Source: an uncultured Bacillota bacterium (GTDB taxonomy: Bacteria; Bacillota_I; Bacilli_A; RFN20; CAG-288). Taken from it: 64,000 nt of DNA. The stretch's first letter is position 1. The number at the start of each line of letters is the position of its first letter. Shown here piece after piece: positions 17,156 to 25,215 of the stretch. The stretch covers positions 1 to 64,000 of the forward strand of contig CASGEC010000003.1 of NCBI GenBank assembly GCA_949300365.1, in the 5' to 3' direction. Below the pieces are notes generated by a model. That model was not told the origin of the DNA. It saw nothing but the letters and a program-made list of their open reading frames with translations, and made no database searches. Made by a program: the position numbers and the translations under genes.

Positions 17156-18136
17156 ATGGATACCGTCATCAACTGGATCACCGGTGCCGTCGTCTATGGT
17201 ACCGTCCTTGCCGCCCCGGCCCTTGGCGAGACCATCAACGAGAAGACCGGCCATTTGAATCTCGGCGTCCCGGGCATCATGTACCTCGCCGGCTTTGTCT
17301 CCTACTACCTTGTCAAGCTCTATACAGTCGCCGGCGGAACAAATAGCTTCCTCATCGCCATCATCGCCCTCCTTGCCGGCCTTGCCGTGGGTGCCCTCTT
17401 CGGCCTTATCTACTCGGTGATGTGCGTCACCTTCAAGGCCAACCAGAACGTCGTCGGGCTCGCCATCGCAAGCTTCGGCGTCGGCTTCGGGAAGTTCTTC
17501 TCCACCATGTTTGACGTCGGAAACGAATCCCTAAGCGATGCCGGCCTTCTCTTCAACAGCGGCATTCCCACCCTCAAGGAACTTCCCTATGTCGGTGACC
17601 TTCTCTTCGGCTATGGCTTCATGACCTATGTCATGCTCGTCCTTCTTGTTCTCATCTTCGTCTTCTTCCGCAAGACACGGGTCGGACTGAGCCTTCGCGC
17701 CGTCGGGGAATCCCCGGCCTCTGCCGATGCTGCCGGAATCAACGTCACCCGCTACAAGTACCTCGGAACGATCGTCGGATGCGGACTCTGCGGATGGGGC
17801 GGAACGATCTATGTCTTCCAGTTCAGCTCCGGAAACTGGGGCACGAACAACAACATGGAAGCAATCGGCTGGCTTGCCATCGCCCTTGTCATCTTCGCCA
17901 CCTGGAATTCCCTCAACATCCTCTGGTGCGCTCCGCTCTTCGGCTTCCTCTATTGGGCCTTCACCTACCTCCCGAGCCTTGTCGATTTGACCTTCTTCTC
18001 CGGCATGACCCAGATCCTGCAGATGCTTCCCTACATCCTGACCGTCCTCATCCTCATCTTCAACTCCCTGCGCCGAAAACGGGAAACCCAACCGCCCGCG
18101 GCCATGGGCCTAAGCTACTTCCGCGAAGAAAGATAG
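17156..18136 (+). CDS. Nucleoside ABC importer permease, subunit 2
   Basis: A 326-residue NupQ-like permease of the same family with about eight helices. ETINEKTGHLNLGVPGIM near the N-terminus is the characteristic motif of the second permease in nucleoside importers. AGAAAGGAGAATGAT supplies the ribosome site. It is the last gene of the operon, followed by a terminator at 18146. Confidence 0.93.
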   Translation: MDTVINWITGAVVYGTVLAAPALGETINEKTGHLNLGVPGIMYLAGFVSYYLVKLYTVAGGTNSFLIAIIALLAGLAVGALFGLIYSVMCVTFKANQNVVGLAIASFGVGFGKFFSTMFDVGNESLSDAGLLFNSGIPTLKELPYVGDLLFGYGFMTYVMLVLLVLIFVFFRKTRVGLSLRAVGESPASADAAGINVTRYKYLGTIVGCGLCGWGGTIYVFQFSSGNWGTNNNMEAIGWLAIALVIFATWNSLNILWCAPLFGFLYWAFTYLPSLVDLTFFSGMTQILQMLPYILTVLILIFNSLRRKRETQPPAAMGLSYFREER

Positions 18137-18145
18137 ATAACCATC

Positions 18146-18173
18146 GGGCTTGGCAAAACGCCAGGCCCTTTTT
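18146..18173 (+). terminator. Rho-independent terminator of the importer operon
   Basis: Stem GGGCTTGGC/GCCAGGCCC (18146-18154 with 18160-18168, one G-T pair), loop AAAAC, followed by five T. Between here and 18361 there is no intact gene, only a possible degraded coding frame at 18174-18343. Confidence 0.85.
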
Positions 18174-18361
18174 GCTTCCGCGGAAAAGCTGTTCCTTGAT
18201 GAGACGAGGCTCTTCATCGAGCAAGACTTATAGAATCGTATCTTTTTTGATGACACTGGATTTCCTATAGGAAAGGATTTGAAAGGCATCGGGCAAGTCC
18301 TTCCTACAGCAAAAACACGTAATGCTTCTTGAATGCCTTCGGATTTCCTTATCATAACGTC

Positions 18362-18598
18362 ATGGAAACGATTGAAAAGGTGCACTAGATCCCGCGTATT
18401 GCTGACAGTGAACTTCAAGATCGCCTCGAGGCTTCGAGTGCGGTTCCGATAGTTGGCCCGAAATGGTGCGGAAAGACGACGCTTGCCTCTCATCATGCAA
18501 AGATTGTCCTCTCCCTTCAGGATCCCGATCGCCATCCCTCCTATATCGTCACGGCTTCCGTAAAGCCTTTTTCCGGCCTTCGTTCTTACTCGAAGTAG
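18362..18598 (+). pseudogene. Truncated AAA-ATPase (DUF4143-type) remnant
   Basis: Read through an in-frame TAG at codon 9 (18386-18388), this frame gives the N-terminus of the ATP-binding DUF4143 family: IPRIADSELQDRLEA, then Walker A GPKWCGKTT and LSLQDPDRHPSY. Similarity stops after ASVKPF (about 18573); the rest of the 400-residue ATPase is absent and the frame ends at TAG 18596, already overlapping the tail of the convergent S66 gene. In intact members a Tyr usually precedes PR, so the TAG probably replaced a Tyr codon. There is no good ribosome site. Clearly a dead fragment. Confidence 0.82.
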
Positions 18599-19587
18599 TG
18601 GATATGGATATTGCCTTCCTCTAGGGAGACTTGTGCCTTGGCTCCGCATTTGATCGGCATCGAGGGCGGATAATGGCCAAGGTCGATATCCATGAGGATA
18701 GGCACATGCAGCGGCTTGAGGATATCCAAAACGGCATTGCGGCGATCGACGCCCAGGATGTCGGCATCGTAGCAAAGGGGACGGCCGACAAGGAAGGCCT
18801 TGGCATTTAAAAACCAGGAGGCCTCCCGCAGCTGGAAGAGCGCCCTCCTTATCGCAAGCGGGCTGAGGTCACAGGCCTCCAGGAACCAGATGATGCCCTC
18901 CTCTTGTCGAGAGACGAAGTCCTGGACCCTGTCGTATCTTGTCCCGCACAGAGTGACAAGGCAATCCAGGCATCCGCCAAGGAGGATGCCTTCCACCGGT
19001 CCTTCAAAGCCGACGGGAGTGATGACCTTCCTTTCGGTGAGGTTCATCTGGGCCAAGGGGTTCTCCTCCGTAGCAAGGCTTTCCTTTTCCCAGAGAGGAT
19101 AGCCTTGGATATCCTTCTTTCCTTCCAGAAGGCGCATCGTATCCCTTGTCGGGCCGGCGTCCTGGAAGAACTGTCCGGCGCAGGGACCATAGACGGTGAC
19201 GACATCGCTTAGGGTCGTCAAGGGGAAGGTCAGGTTGGTGTTGTCCGAAAAGCCGACGAACCACTTCGGAGGAAGCTTCCTGATCCTTTCGAAGTCGACA
19301 TAGGGAAGCATCTCGCACATCAGCTCCCCGCCGCCGACTGAGAAGAGGACGTCCGCATCGCCTTCATACATGTCCATGAATTCCTTGGCCCGCTCTTGGG
19401 GGCTGTTGGAAGCACAGACACCATCGTTCTTCCAGACGTTCTCTCCTTCCAAGACAATGTTTCCTTTCTTCTTGAAAATATCGATAGCCGTCTTGAGTCT
19501 TGTCCTATAGGGCTCTGTCGTGCAGCCAAAGCTTGGGGCGACGAGGCCGATTCTTTTCTTTTCTTCGAGGTATCGGGGCTGTTTCAT
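18586..19587 (-). CDS. S66 family peptidase (LD-carboxypeptidase / MccF-like)
   Basis: A 333-residue serine peptidase with the S66 Ser-Glu-His triad: S114 in FVGFSDNTN, E237 in WFLEACD and H305 in IDLGHYPPSMP. The family includes LD-carboxypeptidases that trim recycled murein peptides and MccF-type proteins that destroy microcin C-like toxins. The sequence cannot separate the two. No signal peptide is seen, so it acts in the cytoplasm. Start ATG 19587 has GGAG upstream and an extended -10 (TGCTAGAAT, 19619-19611 on the minus strand). It is divergent from the DUF2130 gene. Confidence 0.92.
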   Translation of the reverse strand: MKQPRYLEEKKRIGLVAPSFGCTTEPYRTRLKTAIDIFKKKGNIVLEGENVWKNDGVCASNSPQERAKEFMDMYEGDADVLFSVGGGELMCEMLPYVDFERIRKLPPKWFVGFSDNTNLTFPLTTLSDVVTVYGPCAGQFFQDAGPTRDTMRLLEGKKDIQGYPLWEKESLATEENPLAQMNLTERKVITPVGFEGPVEGILLGGCLDCLVTLCGTRYDRVQDFVSRQEEGIIWFLEACDLSPLAIRRALFQLREASWFLNAKAFLVGRPLCYDADILGVDRRNAVLDILKPLHVPILMDIDLGHYPPSMPIKCGAKAQVSLEEGNIHIHYFE

Positions 19588-19676
19588 CTTCTTTCTCCGT
19601 TTTCTGTCTATTCTAGCAGGAACGATTGCTGTTTTGCCCTTTTGTTCCTTGCCTTCTTCCGGCTTCCTCCTCGTGC

Positions 19677-19682
19677 TATGAT
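19677..19682 (+). promoter_or_regulatory. Extended -10 promoter for the DUF2130 gene
   Basis: TGCTATGAT places an extended -10 at 19677-19682, 27 bases before ATG 19710. No strong -35 is seen, as is usual for extended -10 promoters. Confidence 0.4.
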
Positions 19683-19709
19683 AGCCAAGGAAAGGATTGG
19701 AAGAGAAAC

Positions 19710-21203
19710 ATGAAGGAAATAAAGGTTATTGTCGACGGACGAAATACCTTACGGCTTGCCGAGGATGGAAAGGCCGGGGACATCATCCGTCTGGATAGCA
19801 TCACGAATGTCGATATCGGATTCCTCAACGACCTCATCAACAAGGAAAGCGAAAGGCTTCTTCAGGAAAGGATCGCTAAGGCCGTCAAGGACAACGAGAC
19901 GGTCCTGAGGGCAAAGATCGAAAGGGAAAACGAGGAAGCCAAAAAGGAAGAGGACAAGAAACACCAAGAGGAACTCGAAAAGCTGAGAAGCCAGATCCAG
20001 AAGGAGCAGAATGAGAAGGATAATCTCAAGACGATCCTGGAAGGCGAGAAAGAGAAGGCCCTTTTGACCTTGAAAAGCGAAAAGGACCTCGACCTCCAAA
20101 AGCTCCAGAACGAGCTCTCTTCCCTCAAGGAAAAACAGGAAGCCACGATCCAGATTGAGAAGAACGCCATCGAGAGAAACTACCTAGATCAGATCCAGAA
20201 GCTCCGGGACGAGAACCAGAAGGCAAGAAGCGAGATCGAAAAGACCCGTCAGGAAGCCGAAAGCCAAAGGAAGATCGACCTTCTTCAGAAGGAAAACGAG
20301 CTCAAGGACAGCTTCATGAAGGAGAAGGAGAAGCTTCAGGGCGACTATGCCAAGGAGAAGGACGAAATCAGGAAAAGCTATGAGGAAGAGAAGAACAGAC
20401 TCATCGAGGAGAACAACAAGCTCCGCCTCTCCAAGAGCGTCCTCAACGTCAAGCAGACCGGCGAAAGCCTGGAGTCCTGGTGCAACAACCTTGTCCTGGA
20501 CTATATGCAGAACGGCTTTTCAAACTGCACCTGGATTAAGGACAACGACGTCGTCAAGGAAGAAGGCGAAGAGCATGGCTCCAAGGCCGACTTCATCTTC
20601 AAGGTCTTCGCCGACGAGAGGAAAGAAGGCATGGCCCTTGCCACCGTCTGCCTGGACATGAAGGATGAGAACCCCGAAAGCAAGAACAAGAAGACCAACC
20701 AGTCCTATTACGCCCAGCTGGACAGGAACCGGAAAAAGAAGAACTGCCAATACGCCGTCTTGGTCTCCAATCTCGAGACGGACAAGCCAAACGACATCCC
20801 CATCTACAAGATCCCCGATAGCGACTATCCAAACATGTATGTCGTCCGTCCTCCCTACCTGATGACGTTCCTGAACATGATCACCTCCTTGACGATGCGC
20901 TTTGCCACCCTCATCAAGGAAGACGAGAAGGAGAGCAGCGAATTGCTTGCCTACAACGATTTCAGGGAAACCTTCGAGGCCTTGAAGAAGACCTATCTCG
21001 ACAAGCCCCTGGAAGCCTTGGCAAACGACATCGAGAAGATCGCCTCCCAGAACAGCACCATCATCAAGGCGACCGGTTCCATCAGCGACCTAATCAACCA
21101 TATAAGGGATACCTACATCGGAAAGATCCAGGACAAGCTCAGCCGCTTCGACCTTGAGATGCTGAAGGCAGACAGGAAGCTGGAGAAGAACAGGCACAAG
21201 TAA
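19710..21203 (+). CDS. DUF2130 domain protein with long coiled coil
   Basis: A 497-residue soluble protein. Residues 1-45 form a small N-terminal domain, about 50-255 are a highly charged Glu/Lys-rich coiled coil, and about 265-430 match DUF2130 (YMQNGFSNCTWIK, HGSKADFIFKV, ARLDRNRKKKNCQYAVLVSNLE-like core). The biochemical role of DUF2130 is not established; a nuclease-like fold has been suggested for related domains, which I cannot confirm here. ATG 19710 is chosen because MKEIKVIVDG starts a folded domain; the frame upstream is open but unstructured. It is a single-gene unit. Confidence 0.85.
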   Translation: MKEIKVIVDGRNTLRLAEDGKAGDIIRLDSITNVDIGFLNDLINKESERLLQERIAKAVKDNETVLRAKIERENEEAKKEEDKKHQEELEKLRSQIQKEQNEKDNLKTILEGEKEKALLTLKSEKDLDLQKLQNELSSLKEKQEATIQIEKNAIERNYLDQIQKLRDENQKARSEIEKTRQEAESQRKIDLLQKENELKDSFMKEKEKLQGDYAKEKDEIRKSYEEEKNRLIEENNKLRLSKSVLNVKQTGESLESWCNNLVLDYMQNGFSNCTWIKDNDVVKEEGEEHGSKADFIFKVFADERKEGMALATVCLDMKDENPESKNKKTNQSYYAQLDRNRKKKNCQYAVLVSNLETDKPNDIPIYKIPDSDYPNMYVVRPPYLMTFLNMITSLTMRFATLIKEDEKESSELLAYNDFRETFEALKKTYLDKPLEALANDIEKIASQNSTIIKATGSISDLINHIRDTYIGKIQDKLSRFDLEMLKADRKLEKNRHK

Positions 21204-21282
21204 ATCCGGGAAGGGTGTTGACAGCCGTCCTTTTTCGGACTCGATTTCCGCATCAAAAAGAAAGGATTTATTTTTCAATTCA

Positions 21283-21314
21283 TAGTTGACTTCAACTATT
21301 GGTTGATATACCAT
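21283..21314 (+). promoter_or_regulatory. Promoter/operator copy 1, upstream of the ABC exporter
   Basis: -35 TTGACT (21286-21291), a 17-base spacer and -10 TACCAT (21309-21314). The spacer contains the inverted repeat TCAAC-N5-GTTGA, and AGTTGA overlaps the -35. Nearly the same sequence, with the same spacing, precedes the XRE regulator at 44960-44990. A second TATAAT at about 21382 may be an additional promoter. Nothing else is seen between 21204 and 21423. Confidence 0.6.
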
Positions 21315-21423
21315 AGGGACATTCCGATAAGGGAAGATATGACGGACGATACGGATTTGTTATCTTTATTGTATCGACAGGTATAATGTTTTTCATTGTT
21401 CCTGTACTCAAAGGAGGTGCGTT

Positions 21424-23226
21424 ATGCCTTCACAGAAGAATGTCCTCTTCCGTTGCGTGAAGTTGGTCCTCAAGGATTCCTGCCACTCCTTTTCTCTCTA
21501 TCCCTTGGCGCTCCTTTTCGATGTCCTCGCCTCTGTCCTTGCTCCGCTCTCCTTGGCCTTCATCGCCCCGGTCACGGTCGCATTTGCATCGCATGAATGG
21601 CCATCCGTTCCGAGCTTTGTCGGGACGATCGTCGCCTTGATTTTTGCCGCCGGTATCTTCTCCTATCTTTCCTCGTTTCTCAGTATCGTCCTGGAGCAGT
21701 ATGGAACGATCGTCCGGGTCGACAGGGGTATCATGCGGCTTGCCGATGCGGCTTTCTCCTGCGACTTTAAGCTGATCGACACGGACTCGGATTCCCTCTT
21801 CGTGAATGCCTTCGAGGCTGTCGACGGAAACTGGGTCGGATACGAAAGGATCCTCAAGGAAATCCCCGGCTTCCTTTCTTCATTCGTGGGTGTCGTTCTC
21901 TATTCCGTCTTCGCGGCTTTGGTTTCCGGCTATCTCTTCCTTTTGATGGCCGGCCTTCTTGTCCTCTACCTTGTCCTTTCCCTTGTGGTCGACAAACACA
22001 ACGAGAGGATCGAGAAGACCGTTTTGACGCCACTTCAAAGGAAGAAGGCCTATTACAGCCGCATCGCCAAGGATCCCGTCGCCGGAAAGGATATCCGCAA
22101 CAATGGCCTTGTCGAGTATGTGATGGAAAAAGGAAAGGAAGCCTCTCTCCAGGCGTCGAAGGTCTATACGAAAGTCCGTTTCCTCTCCTCCCTTCCGACC
22201 GTGGTCTCGGCTTTCTTCCTGGCCGGGGCAAGCGTCCTTTCCTATTTCTTCCTTGTCGAAGACTATCAGGCCGGAACGATAACGATCAGTGAGCTTGCCT
22301 TCCTTGTCTCCGCGGTGATCTCCTTTGTCGGAAACGTCTCTTCCCTCTCTTCCGGCTTCAACATGATCCTCTTCTCCTCCCAGATCCTAAGGCCCTTCCT
22401 GGAATTCCTCGACAAAGGGCAGGCAAAGAATGGTGGCATAAAGGAAATATCCCGGCTTTCAAGGCCCTGGAGCATCCGCTTTGAGAACGTCACCTTCTCC
22501 TACGACGGGAAGAGAAACATCCTTCAGGACTTCTCCTTGACGATAAAACCAGGCGAGAAAATCGCCCTTGTCGGAGAAAACGGTGCCGGCAAGACAACCA
22601 TAGCCGGTCTTCTTTGCCAATTCCTAGTTCCGCAGAAAGGACGTATCCTAGTCGACGATGTCGATATCAAGGATATGGATCCCCAGGAATACCGGAAGCA
22701 CCTTGCCGTCATCAATCAGAAGGCGGAGCTTTTCCCCTATAGCCTTGCCTTCAATATCGCCGGAAAGGATGACTATGACAAGGAGAGGATGGATAAGGCC
22801 ATCAAGGAGTCGGATCTTCTTCCTATCGTCCAAAGCCTTCCCAAAGGTCTTATGACCAACATGACGACGGCCTATGATCCTAACGGGACGGGCCTCTCAG
22901 GGGGACAGGTCCAGAAGGTGCTCTTGGCACGCTGTCTTTATCGGGAAGGGGATCTTCTCCTTCTTGATGAGCCGACGGCCGCCTTGGATCCACTAGCCGA
23001 GGCCACGCTTTACAACCGCTATCAGGAGATCACTTCCGGAAAGACCTCCCTTTTCATCTCCCACCGTCTGGCCTCGACGAGGTTCTGCGATCGCATCCTC
23101 TTTCTGAAGGACGGGAAGATCCTGGAGGAAGGAACCCATGAATCCCTTCTTGCCAAGAACGGGGAATACGCCCATATGTTCCAGGTCCAGGCCAAGTCCT
23201 ATCAAGAGGAAAAGGAGGAAGAATGA
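21424..23226 (+). CDS. ABC exporter, permease/ATPase subunit A
   Basis: A 600-residue half-transporter: six-helix exporter domain (about residues 20-320) and ATPase domain with Walker A GENGAGKTT, signature LSGGQVQKVLLAR and Walker B LLLLDEPTAALD. It has a perfect AAAGGAGGTG ribosome site before ATG 21424. The next gene codes a similar half-transporter one base later, so the two probably form a heterodimeric exporter of drugs, lipids or peptides. Its promoter carries an operator shared with the XRE regulator gene at 45156. Confidence 0.92.
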   Translation: MPSQKNVLFRCVKLVLKDSCHSFSLYPLALLFDVLASVLAPLSLAFIAPVTVAFASHEWPSVPSFVGTIVALIFAAGIFSYLSSFLSIVLEQYGTIVRVDRGIMRLADAAFSCDFKLIDTDSDSLFVNAFEAVDGNWVGYERILKEIPGFLSSFVGVVLYSVFAALVSGYLFLLMAGLLVLYLVLSLVVDKHNERIEKTVLTPLQRKKAYYSRIAKDPVAGKDIRNNGLVEYVMEKGKEASLQASKVYTKVRFLSSLPTVVSAFFLAGASVLSYFFLVEDYQAGTITISELAFLVSAVISFVGNVSSLSSGFNMILFSSQILRPFLEFLDKGQAKNGGIKEISRLSRPWSIRFENVTFSYDGKRNILQDFSLTIKPGEKIALVGENGAGKTTIAGLLCQFLVPQKGRILVDDVDIKDMDPQEYRKHLAVINQKAELFPYSLAFNIAGKDDYDKERMDKAIKESDLLPIVQSLPKGLMTNMTTAYDPNGTGLSGGQVQKVLLARCLYREGDLLLLDEPTAALDPLAEATLYNRYQEITSGKTSLFISHRLASTRFCDRILFLKDGKILEEGTHESLLAKNGEYAHMFQVQAKSYQEEKEEE

Positions 23227-23227
23227 C

Positions 23228-25075
23228 ATGAAAGACTTCAGACGCGTATTCCGCTTCGTCCGCAAGGAAGATTCCTTCTATCTCTTCCTCGTCCTTCTGC
23301 AGACAGCCCTATCGGCCCTCTCTCCCTTCGTCCTTTCTTTCTTCTCCTCGATCATCATCGATAAGATCCTGGCCCAGGAAAGCTTCTCTTCCATTCTCCT
23401 TTTGGCCGGTCATGGTGCCATCATCAGCCTTGTCCTCTCCCTTCTTTCCGCCCTTCTTTCCCCGATCGTGGAAGGCCGTTCCCTGGAGCTTGAGGAAAGG
23501 CTCCAGAACAGGATGGACCAGAAGGCCCTCTCCCTTTCCTATGCCACGTTGGAGTCGAAGGAAGTCAAAGGGCTTCTTGATCAAAGTGAGCTGATGTCCC
23601 GGACCTTCGGCGGCATCAACCAGGCGATGGGAAGCTTCACGACGGCCTTGCTCGGCTTCTTCTCCTTCCTTTATGCCCTTGTCGTCTTCCTCTTTGTCCT
23701 TCTTCTTCCGAGGGAAACGACGGGATTTTCCTATCTCCCCTCTCCGCTTTCGGATCTGACGGTCGTCCTTCTTGCCATCCTCTGCTCCCTTCTATCCGTC
23801 AAGGCAAGGTCCCTCTATTCTAAAAGGATGACCAGGGAAATGGACAAGGCGACGGATGTCAATCGCCGCTTTACGGCCTATGTGGGAATCCTGACCAGCA
23901 AGGATCTTCACAAGGATGTCCGTCTCTATCAGATGAAGGAGGGTGTCCTCTATCGAATGAAGGAAGGCATCCAGCCTCTCGTCAATCTTCTTGCCGGGAT
24001 GAACGTCACGGCTTCCTGGACATGTGCCCTTTCCGTCCTTCCGACCATCGCCCTCTTTTTGGGAAGCTATCTCATCTATGGCTTCATGGCCTATGAAGGA
24101 TTCCTCAGCGTCGGAAACGTCGTCCTCGCCTCCTCGGCAGCCGTGAATCTCCAGGCCGCCTTCTCCAACATCTTCTCCGGTCTTTTCAACGCCTACCAGG
24201 TCTGCCATTCGGAAAGCTATTCCTTCGCCTTCCTCGACCTCAAGAGCAAGGACGATTCCGGAGAGCGGATCACCTTCCCCATTTCCCGTCCGAGCTTTAC
24301 CTTCGATCACGTTTCCTTCTCCTATCCGGGAGAGGGTGAGAGCGTCCTAAAGGATGTCAGCTTCACGATTCCCTTCGGAAAGAAGATGGCCCTCGTCGGA
24401 CCAAACGGTGCCGGAAAGTCGACCATCGTCAAGCTTCTGACAAGGCTCTACGTTCCCGACAGCGGAAAGATCCTCATCGACGGAAAAGACATCAACGATT
24501 TTGCCTTCGAGGACTACCAAAAGGAAGTCGCCGCCGTCTTCCAGGACTTCTTCCTCCTTGAGGACAGCATCGAAAAGAACGTCGCCGGAAGCAAAAGGAT
24601 GGACAAGATAGCCATCCAGGATGCCTTGAGGAAAGCCGGTGTCTTGGAGCGCATCGAAAAGACGAAGAAGGGAATGGGAACCCACTTCGGAACGGAACTG
24701 GACAAGGAGGGTGTCTCCTTCTCGGGCGGCGAAAGCCAGAAGATAGCTATCGCTCGGGCCCTCTACAAGGACAGTCCCTTGGTCTTGCTTGACGAGCCGA
24801 CCTCGGCCTTGGATCCCATCTCCGAACAGGAAATCTATGAATCCTTCCTCCGCCTCATCCAGGGAAGAAGCGCCCTTTTCATCTCCCATCGCATGTCCTC
24901 GACCCGCTATTGCGATGACATCCTCGTTTTGGACAAAGGCCAGATCGTCGAGCGGGGCACGCACGAGGCACTCATGGCCAAGGAAAACAGCCTGTACAAG
25001 AAAATGTTCCTCAGCCAGGCGCAGTACTATCAAAATAGATCGTCAGAAAGTCAAATACATCAAAAAAAACAATAA
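23228..25075 (+). CDS. ABC exporter, permease/ATPase subunit B
   Basis: A 615-residue partner half-transporter with six membrane helices (about residues 15-330) and an ATPase domain: Walker A GPNGAGKST, signature FSGGESQKIAIAR, Walker B LVLLDEPTSALD. ATG 23228 lies one base after the stop of subunit A and has AGGAGGAA upstream. The order and tight spacing are those of heterodimeric exporters such as BmrCD- or LmrCD-like pairs; substrate unknown. Confidence 0.93.
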   Translation: MKDFRRVFRFVRKEDSFYLFLVLLQTALSALSPFVLSFFSSIIIDKILAQESFSSILLLAGHGAIISLVLSLLSALLSPIVEGRSLELEERLQNRMDQKALSLSYATLESKEVKGLLDQSELMSRTFGGINQAMGSFTTALLGFFSFLYALVVFLFVLLLPRETTGFSYLPSPLSDLTVVLLAILCSLLSVKARSLYSKRMTREMDKATDVNRRFTAYVGILTSKDLHKDVRLYQMKEGVLYRMKEGIQPLVNLLAGMNVTASWTCALSVLPTIALFLGSYLIYGFMAYEGFLSVGNVVLASSAAVNLQAAFSNIFSGLFNAYQVCHSESYSFAFLDLKSKDDSGERITFPISRPSFTFDHVSFSYPGEGESVLKDVSFTIPFGKKMALVGPNGAGKSTIVKLLTRLYVPDSGKILIDGKDINDFAFEDYQKEVAAVFQDFFLLEDSIEKNVAGSKRMDKIAIQDALRKAGVLERIEKTKKGMGTHFGTELDKEGVSFSGGESQKIAIARALYKDSPLVLLDEPTSALDPISEQEIYESFLRLIQGRSALFISHRMSSTRYCDDILVLDKGQIVERGTHEALMAKENSLYKKMFLSQAQYYQNRSSESQIHQKKQ

Positions 25076-25138
25076 CCCTCCGAAGAACCGCTTTTCTAAA
25101 AATAGAAGGACATGGAAATCAATTTGGCTCTCTTTCCG

Positions 25139-25153
25139 ATGAAAGCGGTTAAT
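25139..25153 (+). promoter_or_regulatory. cre-like site before the second MATE gene
   Basis: ATGAAAGCGGTTAAT matches 14 of 15 positions of the cre consensus. It also ends an imperfect inverted pair AACCGCTTT (25086-25094) / AAAGCGGTT (25142-25150). It lies 63 bases before the MATE start. Chance occurrence is possible. Confidence 0.3.
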
Positions 25154-25215
25154 CCCTCTTTTCTTTATCCTGTCCCTATCTATATTAGTTTGCGGATTTT
25201 CGGAGGTTTTCCACC

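Noticed and set aside
25086..25150. Inverted pair AACCGCTTT/AAAGCGGTT as a terminator for the ABC exporter
   Set aside because: The 47-base gap and the lack of a T-run make a terminator unlikely; kept only as possible operator half-sites.
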